A stretch of 64,000 nucleotides of DNA from Kryptolebias marmoratus (Eukaryota > Chordata > Actinopteri > Cyprinodontiformes > Rivulidae), in NCBI RefSeq assembly GCF_001649575.2, contig NC_051431.1, positions 10,673,721-10,737,720 on the forward strand. The letters run 5' to 3'. The stretch's first letter is position 1; each line of letters begins with the position of its first letter. The notes under the pieces were generated by a model. That model saw only the letters and a program-made list of their open reading frames with translations. It was not told where the DNA came from and did no database searches. The position numbers and the translations under genes are program-made. This document shows positions 12,001-22,509 of the stretch, one piece after another.

Positions 12001-15000
12001 TTTTTTCTTCCCCCACAGCAATTTCTCAGTGATTTAAAAGTGCTTCTACTTTTTGCCCGTCTTGCAGTAGTTTGTCTTTTTGTGGTCTGTTTCCACTGCC
12101 ACTGTAAGTTCAACTTTAATCTGACCATCTCAGATAAGTTTATATTGACAGAATCAGTCAGCAGTTGTCAGGTTTTGTGCAACAATCTTTTTTAAAAAAG
12201 GCTTCTTTACACTTCTTTAACATTTTTTTCTTTTTTTAGCTGCTGCAACCTGCGTTTTTTCTCTAATCTGTGCCTTGGTGTTGGCGTTTCTTGATAAGAG
12301 AGCGGAGAAGATCCTGAATAAGGAACAAGGGAAAACGGGTAAGATAACGTGGGTTATCTGGTTTTCCTCTCTGATAGGTGCCTGTCGACGTCGAATTAAA
12401 GGTCTGTTTTCTGACAGTTTAGCCGGGCTGATTAGCCTCACAGCTGTGTTCAGATTCTTGTTTAATTTCTTTCCTAATGACACCCTTTTTACGTCCGGAG
12501 TCACATAGTTATCCATTTATCATCAAAAACCTCTGTAGTCTAGTGTCTACGAGTGTTTGCCTGTTAGCAAAATATCATGAGCCACTGGACGGATTTTAAT
12601 GAGACTTTCAGGAAGTCATTGCTGGATGTGAATCTAAAACTGATTAACTTTGGAGTTGGCTCGTTTCAAAATGGTCGCCACAGCTGATCAACATGGACCA
12701 ACACAAAAATAGCTATAATTCAGACGGTTTTTCAGATATTGAGCTAAACTTTGGAGTAGCTGAGCGACGTTAACGACATACAGAGTGTGACAGCTCAGAT
12801 TATTTTTCGAGGTTTGACCGAAATGAGCGCAACTCCATCTTTTGATTTTAGTCTGAAGCTGTATCATGGTAGGCCTTTCAGTTTGTTAAAGATGTCTCCT
12901 TTCAAAGAAAACCGTCGTCTCACCTTATCCTTCGTGTTTTAATCTCGCCCTTTTTTTAGGCGAAGTGATCAAGCTGACCGACGTGAAAGATTTCCCCTCC
13001 ACCCTGTGGCTCATCTTCATCATTTGCGTCGGCTACTATGTCGCCATTTTCCCTTTTATTGGACTGGGACAGTGAGTATTTCGCCCGCTCCGTCTGCTCT
13101 CTCACTCGGACGCACAAACACGATCCGTCTTCTAATGTCTCGGCATCAAATTACAGTCAGAGCGGTTTTTCATTAGCTCTCCTTTCATGTCATAAAAACT
13201 CGGGGAAGTAGCACCTGAACTGCTCAAACCGCCTGATTCATTGGATATTTTTATGGATTCATTTCAGCTTCTGTTTTCTTTTTATGTAAAGAGAAACGCG
13301 TTGCTTTGACACTGAAGCTACCTAATTTCTCCCAAAAAAAAGCTTCCGTCTTTGGATTTCTGTCATTTATATCATCTGCAGTCTCATTTTACAAAAACAG
13401 TTGGCAATAAAAAAAAACCCTAATTAAAACAGCTTGAAAACCTGAAACACACTAGAGCATTTGTTAGGAACTTTTGTTTTAAGGGGTGAAATTACTGATA
13501 TTCTGCCTGTTTGTGGCGTTGAGTGAGAAAAGAGAAAAGAGCACAAAGTCTCATTTTGATTTCATCAAGACGAGAGGCACAAAGTTAAAAGCAGTAACGC
13601 GTTTATTTAAAAATGTGCTGTTAGACTTAGAAAAAGAAGTAAATAAAAAAAAATATTTAGTAAAGATAAGAGAAGAAATGAGATCCAGTGCATGTCGATG
13701 GGTTTTTATTTCAGAGTAGATTTGTTTGTTTTTTTTTAGTCCAAAACAGTAATATTTTTAAGAATATGTGACTTCTTTTGTACAATTCATCATCTCATCT
13801 TTTTTTCCCTCTTTCTCCTAACCAACAAGTTTTTATAAGTTTGTTCTTTATTGGATATTTAATTAGTTTTGGCCAAAAAAGTTAATTAATCAGCAAGTGA
13901 TGGCCAACATGTCTCCCAAAGCAAAAGTCTCGTCCTCGACCTTTTATACACTGGCACCATATTCTGTGCGCTGCAGGTCCTAAAAACACCCTTTGGTCAT
14001 ATGACATCGAAGGTGCAGGCTCTGACAAAACTGCTGACTGGCTGGAATCAGGACAGGCTTTCTAACGCCACAAAAGCAGTGAGAGTCAGAAAGGGAAACG
14101 TGACTGACGGGGGGAATGTAACAACTGAAACAATCACGTCGTTAATTCTCTCTCACTGAAAGCCGTTCAGATCATTTAGCAACTGCCGTGGCTTTTCTTC
14201 AGCACACTGGAGCCTCCAGAGCGAAGGGTTTCTGTGCAAATGAAGAGAATATAGTTTCTGTTTCCTGACCCACGAGTGAACTCATTTTCTGCTCCCTTTG
14301 TGTGGTCGAGGAAGTCTGGAACCTGAGCAGTTATTGTAGTGGGAGGCGTCTTATCTTACTACTTTATTTTCTTTTTCAGGATTTTCTTCATTGAAAAATT
14401 CAACTTCTCTCCAACCCAAGCCAGAGCTGTGAACAGGTAACTCAGATCAGGTGTAGCAGGCTGTCGAATGACAGCAAACACTTAAAGGCTCCTCTTACAT
14501 ATGTATTCTGCAGGTTTTAAAGGGATATTCAGTTCTTTTGAATTGAGAATCTTAAAAAAAAAACTATTTCTGTAAAAGAAAATGGGAAAAAATAAATATT
14601 TTAAACTTTTTGCAAGGTGTAATTTTGACAAATGTCATATTTTATGTTCTTGGAGCATAAATCTAAGTGTCTAACACCACTAAAATGACAAAAAAATACT
14701 ATTTTCTCCCTAATATTAGGTGAATAGTCCATATTTGTCAGATGATTTATTTTTAACATCACATCTAAAGATATTCATCTGATTTTGAGAAGAAATTGAC
14801 TATTAATGCCATAACAGTAATCTTGTGTAGTGTTTTATGCCTCAACTAGAAAATCTAATTTTTTTTTATTTTTATTGTTGTTTATTTATTTTTATAGACT
14901 GGGGATGAAATTTCAGACTTATTTATTGTCGAGTGCTACAGTAACAAAAGATGATTTTAAAAAAACCAAACAAAACAAGACATTCTATTTCAAATTTGTC

Positions 15001-16456
15001 CAAATAAAATCTGTTTCAATCTTAGCATCCTTAATGTTAGTTTCTTTAAACACAAGAATTAAACCGCAGTGAAGCCCAGAGTTTATAAAACTGATATTTG
15101 AAAGAGGAACTTATCAAATTGCATGTGTAGGTCTGCATACGTCCTATTTGTACAGTTACGCAGAGAACCGCTGGCAGTCATCAAGTTTTTTTGAAAGTAG
15201 ATTGTGTGCACTAAACCGTCTCCAAAGTCAAGTGTGTCACCTCGCCCCTGTGAAGAAACGACTCTAAAGATGAGCTGAACGACGGAGCTATGGTGCTGCA
15301 TCTCCTGTATTCAGACAAAAAAAAAACAGGAATTCATGTTGTCTTGTGAGAGAAGGGTCATAAGGTCCCAGCTGTTTCCGTGGACCTGTCCTGATGTTTT
15401 CTGTCTTTTTCAGCATCGTTTACATCATCTCAGCGCCTGCGTCTCCAGTTCTGGGCTTTCTTGTTGACAAGACGGGGAGGAATGTGGTTTGGGTGATGAT
15501 CGCAGTCATCGCAACGCTCGCCGCTCACATAATGCTGGCTTTCACCTTCTGGAACCCGTGGATCGCCATGGTAACGCGTTTGACCACTTTTTTTTTTTTT
15601 TTTTTTTTGATTAAACTCAAAAAGTCATGTGACATTACATTTAAATACTGTACATTTTGTATTGAAAACTTTCATAAAGTATTGTGGTCGTGTTGGTAGT
15701 AAGCCGTACCAAGGAATTAAGTGGACACCTATAGGACGTATTTAAAAATAAAACAAAATAAGTACATTTGAACACTTCTTGTCTTCCAGTCCCTCCTCGG
15801 CGTCTCGTACTCCCTGCTGGCCTGTGCGCTGTGGCCCATGGTGGCCTTTGTGGTGCCTGAACATCAGCTGGGCACAGCCTATGGCTTGTAAGCACCTTTC
15901 TTTCTTTGCATAATTATGGCCTCACTAGAAAATGTCCTGCTTCATTTGCCGTCTCTCCCCAGCAGCTAATTTAAACCCCGCTCTGTGTTTGTCCACCAGC
16001 ATGCAGTCCATCCAGAACCTTGGGCTTGCTGTCATTTCCATCACAGCGGGGGCCATCCTGGACTCCAGAGGATACCTGGTTTTGGAAGTGTTTTTCTGCG
16101 CCTGCATTTGCAGTCAGTATTTGTTATCAGCTCCAGTGTGCCTGTTTAATATTCTAGTCCTGTTGGACACTTTTGAGGGACGTTGTCCATAATTCTCCTT
16201 GGATTTGTTTTGCAGTTGCACTGATGTCAGTGGTGATGCTGTACTTTGTGGATTATATCAAAGGTAGCCTGGAGTCTTAAATTCCCTCCATACTGAACTT
16301 TTCTCTTTTCATTAGTTTTTTTCACGACATCTTTACACGTTACTCCACCATCCTTCCCCTTACATCTCTGGCTCTCTTCCTTCAGGTGGAGATTTGAACC
16401 GGTCGGCTGCAGCCAGAGCCAAACTCCTGAAAGAATCCACCACAGATGCGGAGTAA
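9095..16456 (+). CDS. mfsd1: MFSD1, lysosomal major facilitator superfamily transporter
   Basis: Fifteen coding exons join in frame: 9095-9269, 9442-9494, 9752-9864, 10009-10051, 10175-10242, 10862-10970, 11637-11739, 12240-12338, 12960-13071, 14380-14436, 15414-15570, 15790-15887, 16000-16112, 16216-16263 and 16386-16456 (TAA). The product has 472 residues (human 465). It is a 12-helix lysosomal membrane carrier; the mammalian protein exports dipeptides and needs the partner GLMP. Near-identical family blocks include GSYFCYDNPAALQ (59-71), LYAWYSWPNVVLCFFGG, GRFVFGIGGESLAVAQNTYA and PEHQLGTAYGFMQSIQNLGL. MFS motif A-like loops are at 104-114 and 325-333 (GFLVDKTGR). The N-terminus has an acidic dileucine sorting signal, E6-R-R-N-L10-L11. 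All introns are GT-AG; the donor after exon 4 (GTTGGC) is weak. The stop codon overlaps a GTAAGT donor, giving a possible longer form. Confidence 0.93.
11101..11550 (-). repeat. Two adjacent antisense copies of the 'ctcatgaaccactgga' dispersed repeat
   Basis: Bases 11101-11260 and about 11381-11545 each read, on the minus strand, like the family seen at 12552-12900 and 55104-55450: AACTTTTGGAG-type spacing, a 'GGCC(A/G)CCA' stretch, and an AGCTAAA...ACTGA segment (TTTAGCTCAGTATTTGTAAA on the plus strand). They lie in mfsd1 intron 6. Confidence 0.5.
11579..11597 (+). repeat. (AC)n microsatellite
   Basis: A perfect AC run of about 19 bases lies just upstream of mfsd1 exon 7. Confidence 0.9.
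12552..12900 (+). repeat. Sense copy of the 'ctcatgaaccactgga' dispersed repeat
   Basis: The copy in mfsd1 intron 8 runs TTAGCAAAATATCATGAGCC, ACTGGACGGATTTTAATGAG, ACTTTCAGGAAGTCATTG, then AAAATGGTCGCCACAGCTG, then GAGGTTTGACCGAAATGA. The same order of words recurs at 36330-36600, 46370-46690, 54835-55090, 55104-55450 and 63755-63920 in either orientation. Confidence 0.6.
13082..14379. other. mfsd1 intron 9, no further gene seen
   Basis: About 1.3 kb of intron. Frames such as the one at 13486-13719 have low complexity, lack splice-site logic and resemble no family. Bases 14200-14379 lead into a normal acceptor (CTTTTTCAG). Confidence 0.6.
14437..15413. other. mfsd1 intron 10, AT-rich, with a terminus-like repeat fragment
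   Basis: Mostly AT-rich. At 14514-14560 the words TTTTAAAGGGATA and TCAGTTCTTTTGAA resemble the outer end of the palindromic repeat family (compare 33436-33470). No second arm is seen, so it may be a solo fragment. Confidence 0.35.
15571..15789. other. mfsd1 intron 11 with long poly-T
   Basis: A T tract at about 15588-15608 follows the donor by under 20 bases. Such a tract could be a retroposon tail in minus orientation, but no element body is recognisable. Confidence 0.4.
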
Positions 16457-16458
16457 GT
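16453..16458 (+). other. Splice donor GTAAGT overlapping the mfsd1 stop codon
   Basis: The last codons read GAT GCG GAG TAA GTA. Unspliced, the frame ends at TAA (16454-16456), so the C-terminus is ...DAE, close in position to the human ...HTE. The same bases form a perfect GTAAGT donor after 16452. Use of the donor removes the stop and leaves two bases (GA) that need a one-base completion, which the exon at 19784 supplies. Confidence 0.6.
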
Positions 16459-17180
16459 ATCTCGATCCTTCACGCTCCAACGCTGCCGTCCACTTAAGAA
16501 AAAATTAAACGAGCATCTCAGAAACACAACTTCCTCATAAAATCAAGTGACGGAGAAATGATCTGAATTAGGAGACTGAGATCGGTCAGAGCTCTTTGAC
16601 TGATTCAGCTGAAGATTGTGTCGTTGGGTAAAACTTTGATGGGCTTGTTTCTGTTCTGCCCCCTGAAACGCGTGAGTCGCATCCAGAGCTCCAGTTTACT
16701 GTACATCTAGAGCTCTTTGTTTAATGGATGACTAGTAAATTATAGTTTACAAGGCTCACGAGTGCAAATGGCTGTTGAATCATGCTATAATTGAGGGGAT
16801 GGTTGATTATACTCCATTGTGTTTTTAAGTGGTCGTTTATGCAAACGTGCTAATGGCACTGCTGTTTACAAGCTCAAGTATATTAATTATAAATGTTAAT
16901 TTACAACTTTAAAAGCAGCATTTCCAAGCAACGGCAAGGAAAAGTGGCCAATTGTCAAAGTGAATAAATTATAAATAATCTTCTTCCTGAGAGGGGGGAA
17001 AAATTAGACACCTGTGAGCACTTTGGAACTCGTGATGGCAATAAAAGCAGGAATGGTCCAATTAGAGCATTTTAGTTGTTTTTGCTGTGAACCGTAACCT
17101 CCCTAAAGAGAAAAGTTTGTAGCGTCACTGAGGACTGCTCTCAGAACATTTTCCTTGTCTTTTTTTATGGAATAAAAATT
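16457..17180 (+). other. Probable 3' UTR of the short mfsd1 form
   Basis: Sequence after the TAA contains AATAAA at 16963-16968, 17040-17045 and 17171-17176, so a 0.5-0.75 kb 3' UTR is plausible. No exon or RNA gene is recognised. The call depends on the short form being made. Confidence 0.35.
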
Positions 17181-17185
17181 ACACT

Positions 17186-17818
17186 TTGTCAGCCAAATTT
17201 TTAGAAATAATTTATTGAAATAAAAATTTTTAAGGCTTCTTTGGTGGAACTTCTGCTAAAAGTGACGGATCAGATAATTTGGCATGGGGCTCTATGGAAA
17301 AGGAATGAGCGAATATTATCTTACCCGCTGCTAATAGCTCTGTAAACAACCTCAGTTTACAGAAATGGTTTAATTCTGACCAGACTGACGAGCTAATGGC
17401 TAGTCTGAGCAGGGCCAAGACCAAAGTGCATTACTGCTGTCTTAAAAAAACAGATTTTATAAATCTGTGTCTGTGGGTTTCACATCACAGTTATAAAAAT
17501 GGTTATCTGCAAGCACAAATAGCATTGGCATCAGCTAGCTGTTTTTGTCAGAATAATTGTATTTCGTTCCAAATTGACACCAGTGTTCAGATTCATAGAA
17601 ACAGCATAAACTGTTTAATTTTTGAGACTGGAGTTGTTCAGGTTGACAACAGTTGACTTCAGTCTTGGGCCTGCTCTGACTAGCAGCTCATCAGTTCTGT
17701 CAGAATTAAACTGAGGCCGCTCAAAGATCCATCTACAACAGGTAAGATATTCTTTATCACCTTACCACAGAACCCTTCTTCAAAAGGTCTGAATTATACC
17801 TTTTAATTTGGCTGACAA
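17186..17818. mobile_element. Palindromic foldback (MITE-like) element with perfect 14-bp terminal inverted repeats
   Basis: The element starts TTGTCAGCCAAATT (17186-17199) and ends with the exact reverse complement AATTTGGCTGACAA (17805-17818). Inside, the left half (CTCAGTTTACAGAAATGG, TTTAATTCTGACCAGACTGA, GCTAATGGCTAGTCTGAGCA) pairs with the right half (TGCTCTGACTAGCAGC, TCTGTCAGAATTAAACTGAG). The whole 633-bp unit could therefore form a long imperfect hairpin. No transposase is encoded and no clear target-site duplication is visible. This is the best-preserved copy of the family in the window. Confidence 0.75.
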
Positions 17819-19783
17819 CCATACATCTTGCCAATTTGAGCTGTCAAAGGAGGAAAAACGTCTTTGAGGAAACTCGTTCCTCTCCGAGTCAGTTATCTGT
17901 CATCATCAGGAGCTGAGAGTCACGAGATGTTGTCGTTTAAAAGCTTTACTTAACATCTCAGTTGGTCCCTTTTCTGTCTTTCATTTAAATACTCTGACTT
18001 CACACACATCCTGTGCCGTAGAATTAACAAGAAAGACATAATATTCTGCAGCATGATGCAGAACAGGGTTTTCTGAGCAGGTAAATTGTTGCTACATTTA
18101 TTGAAGCTTTTAGTTTTACAAACACTGCATGATGATGCACTCCGGTGCCAAACCACTCGTGGCTGCTCTGTCTCACACCGAACTCATTAAAAGCTGCTCG
18201 TGACTACTTCCTTCTCTCTTGTTTTATTTTTTTTTTTTGCATGAAACGTGTCACAGTGGGCAGGATTAGAGCTCTGCTCCAGTTTCTGTCTCACCACTCT
18301 CTCTGAGTTTTCTAACAGGTCATTTACTTGTGTTTGTGGGTCCTGTGCACACTGACTAATACTTTCTGCTCCGTGCTGTAACTGATATTTTCCAGATGAT
18401 GATGATGAGCGAACACACATGGTCCTGGGCTTCAGAGCCAGCAGGCTGCACTGTCCACCCCAGAGCTTTCAGCCCACGGCCGCAGGGGGCGGGACTGTGG
18501 TTCTGACTCCGCCCAGTGATGTCATCTGTGGCTCTCGGTGTCTGAAACTGACTGTCTAGGATTGGCTCTGTGCCACAACACTGAACAAATATAACTGGCA
18601 ACCATCTACACCAGGACACTGACACATGACAGAACCCAATGTTTTTAGAAAGAAAAACAACTCATGTATCTTAAATTTGATTCAATCCAACGCAGACATT
18701 TTACATTCAGGAGACATTTTGGTTATCGGTTTCATTTTGCCAACAGTTTCCAACTGGACTCTACTTGCCGTATTGCAGAAAACTCAGTTCTTTAATTTAC
18801 TCATCACATGTGAGTGTTTACAATAACTGCTAATCAAAATTTGTTTTCTATTTTTAATCATATGCACCTTTTTAACCTGTTTTGTATGAACTTTTGAAGT
18901 TCAAACAATTCATTTTTTAATGATATAATATCACAACAATATAACAAATTCTAGAAAGACTTTTTATGAATGCATTTAACAGTTGAATGATTTTATCCTT
19001 TTGGCCGTTTTTATAAAGTATCTCGTATTAATGATGTTCTGCAGATTTGCTCGTTTATCGAGTTCAGGTTATTACCTTGTTTTGAGCACTTACCAAACTT
19101 AGTTCATTTGCAACAACGTGTTCCTGTACTCTGCGTTTACCTCTCAGCGTTCCAGCCGTTCGGTTGGAGGTTTGTGTATTTTCGCTGCTGTCAGGGCTGC
19201 ACGTGGTTAACATGCACTACCTCAGCTGGGGCCGAGCGAGTCCCAGTCGAATTGTTCAGAATGCATTCAACACATGTACGGATATGGTCAGTAATTAAAA
19301 AAAAAAAACAACAAACCTACAAAAACAAAAAAGTGGTAAGTCAGAAACACTCAGTTTCCCCTTGTTTGCATTATTGTGTTACGACAGTGCAGTTTTTGTG
19401 TAACTGCCACTACTGGTGTTGAATTTATTTTAGCTTCAACTGTTAATGATCTGTATGTTTAAAAAAAAAAAAAAAGGCATATATATGATTGAGGATAAAA
19501 AATGCAGTGGAAGAAAAGTCGCTTAAAGGATTACATTTTGTAGAAACAAATCATGTTTAATGCCAAGACCTTTGACATTCAATTAAACCTGGATTATTTT
19601 TAATGCTTTGAATCCTCCTTTTATTACTGCAGTATTTCTGTCTCCAGTGTCTCTCCTGTATTGTGTTACTTTCTCTGGCTTTTTGCAGCTCACTGTGCGG
19701 TTCATCTCATTGGTACCGTGATTATCTTAACGTGGCTGTAGGGATGTTTATGGTGGCCACATTATTATTATTATTCCCTGCAG
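17819..19783. other. Noncoding sequence between the mfsd1 exons (or mfsd1-iqcj spacer)
   Basis: No convincing exon. Bases 18430-18560 are locally GC-rich (GGCCGCAGGGGGCGGGACT, GACTCCGCCCAGTGATGTCA) and could hold a minor CpG-type regulatory site. Bases 18840-19060 are AT-rich. Two A runs lie at 19298-19309 and 19461-19475. Confidence 0.45.
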
Positions 19784-20084
19784 GGTCAGGAGGAAGCCCA
19801 GTCAGGTGGTGCAGAGCGAGCGTGCCAGGCTGGCACCCATGTCTGCTTTCGGTTTGCGGAACCGGTACCTCTCCAGGCTGGGGGCGCAGGTAAGCATGCA
19901 CATCTTACATCTCATCCCGGTGAGATGCAATTCAGACAGAAATCTATTCAATAACTCCGCCCCTACGTCAGCTTTTACGTTGGACAGTTCTGCCTCTTCA
20001 CCTGTGCTCTTTTCCCCATTTCGTCTCAGCTCCCATACCACTGCTCAACACATCTGTCATCACTCGCCCACAGGAGCGTTCTGA
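19784..20084 (+). CDS. mfsd1: Candidate alternative 3' coding exon of mfsd1 (extended C-terminus)
   Basis: After the acceptor CCCTGCAG, the base G completes the split codon left by the donor at 16453. An open frame follows: 35 basic codons (19785-19889, including RRKPS and FGLRNRYLSRLG) and then a donor-like GTAAGC at 19890. If that donor is ignored the frame runs on to TGA at 20082-20084, giving a 571-residue protein. If it is used, a further phase-0 exon is needed and I could not find one before 22.4 kb. The residues match no domain I know; charge and lack of hydrophobic stretches fit a cytosolic tail. Chance openness over 35 codons with correct phase is possible but not likely. Confidence 0.45.
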
Positions 20085-21737
20085 AATGATGCCTGTCATT
20101 CATCTGTCTTCTCTTGCTGCACAGTGACCTCGTGCTTCCAGACATGTATGCACTGAAATCAGATTCTTAGAAAGTAACACTCCGAGCAAAATGTTGCACT
20201 ACGAATTATTTATTTTATACGACTGACTGACTGTTCTGGATCTTTACGGGCAAATTTGTTCTGGGTTTGAACTAGTGTTATCTTTTTTTGACTAAAAGGT
20301 GTTACGTTATTTATTTTCTAATTGTTCCACATTTGAGGTGCCTTTGGGGGAAAAAAAAAAACAAAAAACAAAGAAGTTTTCTTTTCCTCCAGCAGCTAGT
20401 TGTATTTTGTAGAATTGCACTGTTGTCCCTAGATGACATTTCAGAGATGCAGCCTGTTGTAAACAGCAGAGGGCATCAAATCACTCAAATGTTTTTTTTT
20501 CACCTCTGGCCACAGGATTGCTGTTTTCAGCAAATAGAATGTAGTTTCACTTTCTTTTACTTTATACCTCCAAGGTTTTGGGAGTTCCAACACAGTGCTC
20601 AATGCATAATGAAGGTTTTTTTTTACCCTGTTCAGTGTCATATTTTTTTATTTTTAGTATTTGAAATAAAACCACTTTTGATATTTGAAATAATAAATCT
20701 ACTTTTAAGAGCTTATGGTGGTGCCTTTATGATCTTTGCACACCAAAAGTCACTGAAAATTAAAGCTTCTCACAGGCCTAAACTTTTTATTTCTGCACAT
20801 CCAGGCCTGGAGCAACGGCAGCAGTCAAAGCGGACAGTTTGCTTCCAGAGTAAATTTGGGCATTTCTGATTAAGTTAAATGTCAAGAAGACCCTCCACAA
20901 TATGATATGGAACAAAACAACACAAATGTGAGACAGTAGCAAAAAAAAAAATCAAATAATCTGTCCAACTGATGCCATGGGCTGGCAAAATGGTAACAAT
21001 GACAAAGAAAAGAATGTCATTCAAAATCCAAATAAGTGATGGGAATTGCATCCATGTGGTCAAACTCTAGATCCAAATGGGTTCTGATGCAAAGGAGGTG
21101 AAGGTTGTTGGACGTTACGCAGGACATTTTTGCAAACAATATAACCAAAAGGTCACAGTTTTCGCATATGGTAGCAGGGCTACTACAGTTTGTGGCAAAA
21201 TACAGAAAACAGGAAATTTTCTTTAACCAAAATGCATTTCTCAGGAAAAAAAAATTAAAAAACTAAAAATCAGGAGGCATTACCACTAAAATTTGGGTGA
21301 GCTGTAACCCCCTCTTGTGGTCGCTGAAGGTCAATGCAACTTAATGTTAACTTTATACAGGCAACAGCAAAAACATTGTATTTTTTCATAAACAGAAGTG
21401 TTATTAAAAACAAAATAAGCTGTATCATTGCACCATGGGGTGACACAAAAACCTGCATGCAGATCAACTTGTTCTTCTTTAAGTATAAGCTTAGTACACT
21501 TGCTAGCGTGCCTTTCACCACGGTTTTATGTCCCCTCAGCAAAACTAAATATGTCACTAACAAACGGTAAACGTAAATGGTTAAACACATTAGCCAGACT
21601 GTGGAAAATCATGGATTTTGCAGTGAGCTGTTGTAATGTTTTTACGCGGGTTTTCTCCGCCTGAAGTGGTATTTTGCTTTTATCTAATATTCGGGTCAAA
21701 TGTTATTTAGATCATTAATTTTCCAACAACAACCAGT
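20085..21737. other. Spacer, possible 3' UTR of the long mfsd1 form
   Basis: An AATAAA lies at 20665-20670 and would suit a 3' end for a read-through last exon. Two longer frames (20288-20869, and the minus strand at 21270-21590) are low-complexity and match nothing. No element is identified. Confidence 0.35.
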
Positions 21738-21990
21738 TAATTTACCAACAAGTCCTTAACTGTGTTTATTCCTCTCATCATGGACAACAAGTCCTGTGAA
21801 TTTGGAGACATTTGTTCTTTTTTNTGCAAAAGTTACAAGGGGGAACCAAATATTTCAGCCGTCTGAAATAATCGGTTCCCCCTCTAAAACACAGGACAAA
21901 AATAATTTACCAAAAAGTCCGTAACCGGGTTTATTCCTCTCATCATGGACAACAAGTCCTGTGTATTTGGAAACATTTCCTCTTTTTATT
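21738..21990 (+). repeat. Direct duplication with about 166-bp spacing, containing a long hairpin
   Basis: Words AATTTACCAACAAGTCC and TTTATTCCTCTCATCATGGA near 21738-21825 recur almost unchanged from 21904 to 21990. Between them 21838-21883 forms a hairpin: AGGGGGAACC pairs with GGTTCCCCCT and ATTTCAG pairs with CTGAAAT around a CCGT loop, with a symmetrical 4-base internal bulge. One unknown base sits at 21824. Confidence 0.7.
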
Positions 21991-22379
21991 TTCTTACCAA
22001 AGTTACTGGGACCCAGTTTGTGATGGATTGCGCATTCAAAGGTGAGGCTCGTGTTGCTGCCGCACCTCGCGTTTCGCCCTTGTACTTGAACAGGAAATAT
22101 GCAATTTCAGCGATTTTGACTATAAAAATGTTCGAAAATTAGTCATACATAAAGATCAGTGTACAAATATTAATATTCATTTTATGTTATCATTTTTATT
22201 TCTTGTCATGATGACAGGTGAGGCTCTGTCCCTGTTAAGGTGCGCTGCTGCCCTTCCCCAGAGAGACAGCGCTCAGAATAATTAATGCTGCGTTTTAAAG
22301 CCGAGCTTCAAGTTCAAAGATGTCAACACACGCACTGGGTTTATTTTTTTAAATAGGAATTAAAACAGGAAAGGAAAAA

Positions 22380-22509
22380 AAAGGGAGGAGGAGGGGGTGC
22401 TCAGCATCCAATTGGCTTGCGAGAATTTTCCAAGTCTGGTGTCTCACCGGCTGCTCCCGACTCAAAGTGCCCACTTCGTCTCTGCCTGGCTGCGGGGAAG
22501 GAGCTCGTC
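22380..22509 (+). promoter_or_regulatory. Promoter / 5' UTR of the iqcj-like gene
   Basis: GC content rises from 22380 (purine-rich GGAGGAGGAGGGGG, then CCAATTGGC and a GC-rich leader) and stays high to about 22730, spanning the first coding exon. No TATA box is obvious. A CCAAT box at about 22408 may belong to the core promoter. The transcription start cannot be fixed. Confidence 0.45.

Noticed and set aside
20288..20869. 193-codon open frame after the mfsd1 region
   Set aside because: The start is not ATG, the composition is AT-driven (F, I, K, L), and there are no splice sites or recognisable domains.
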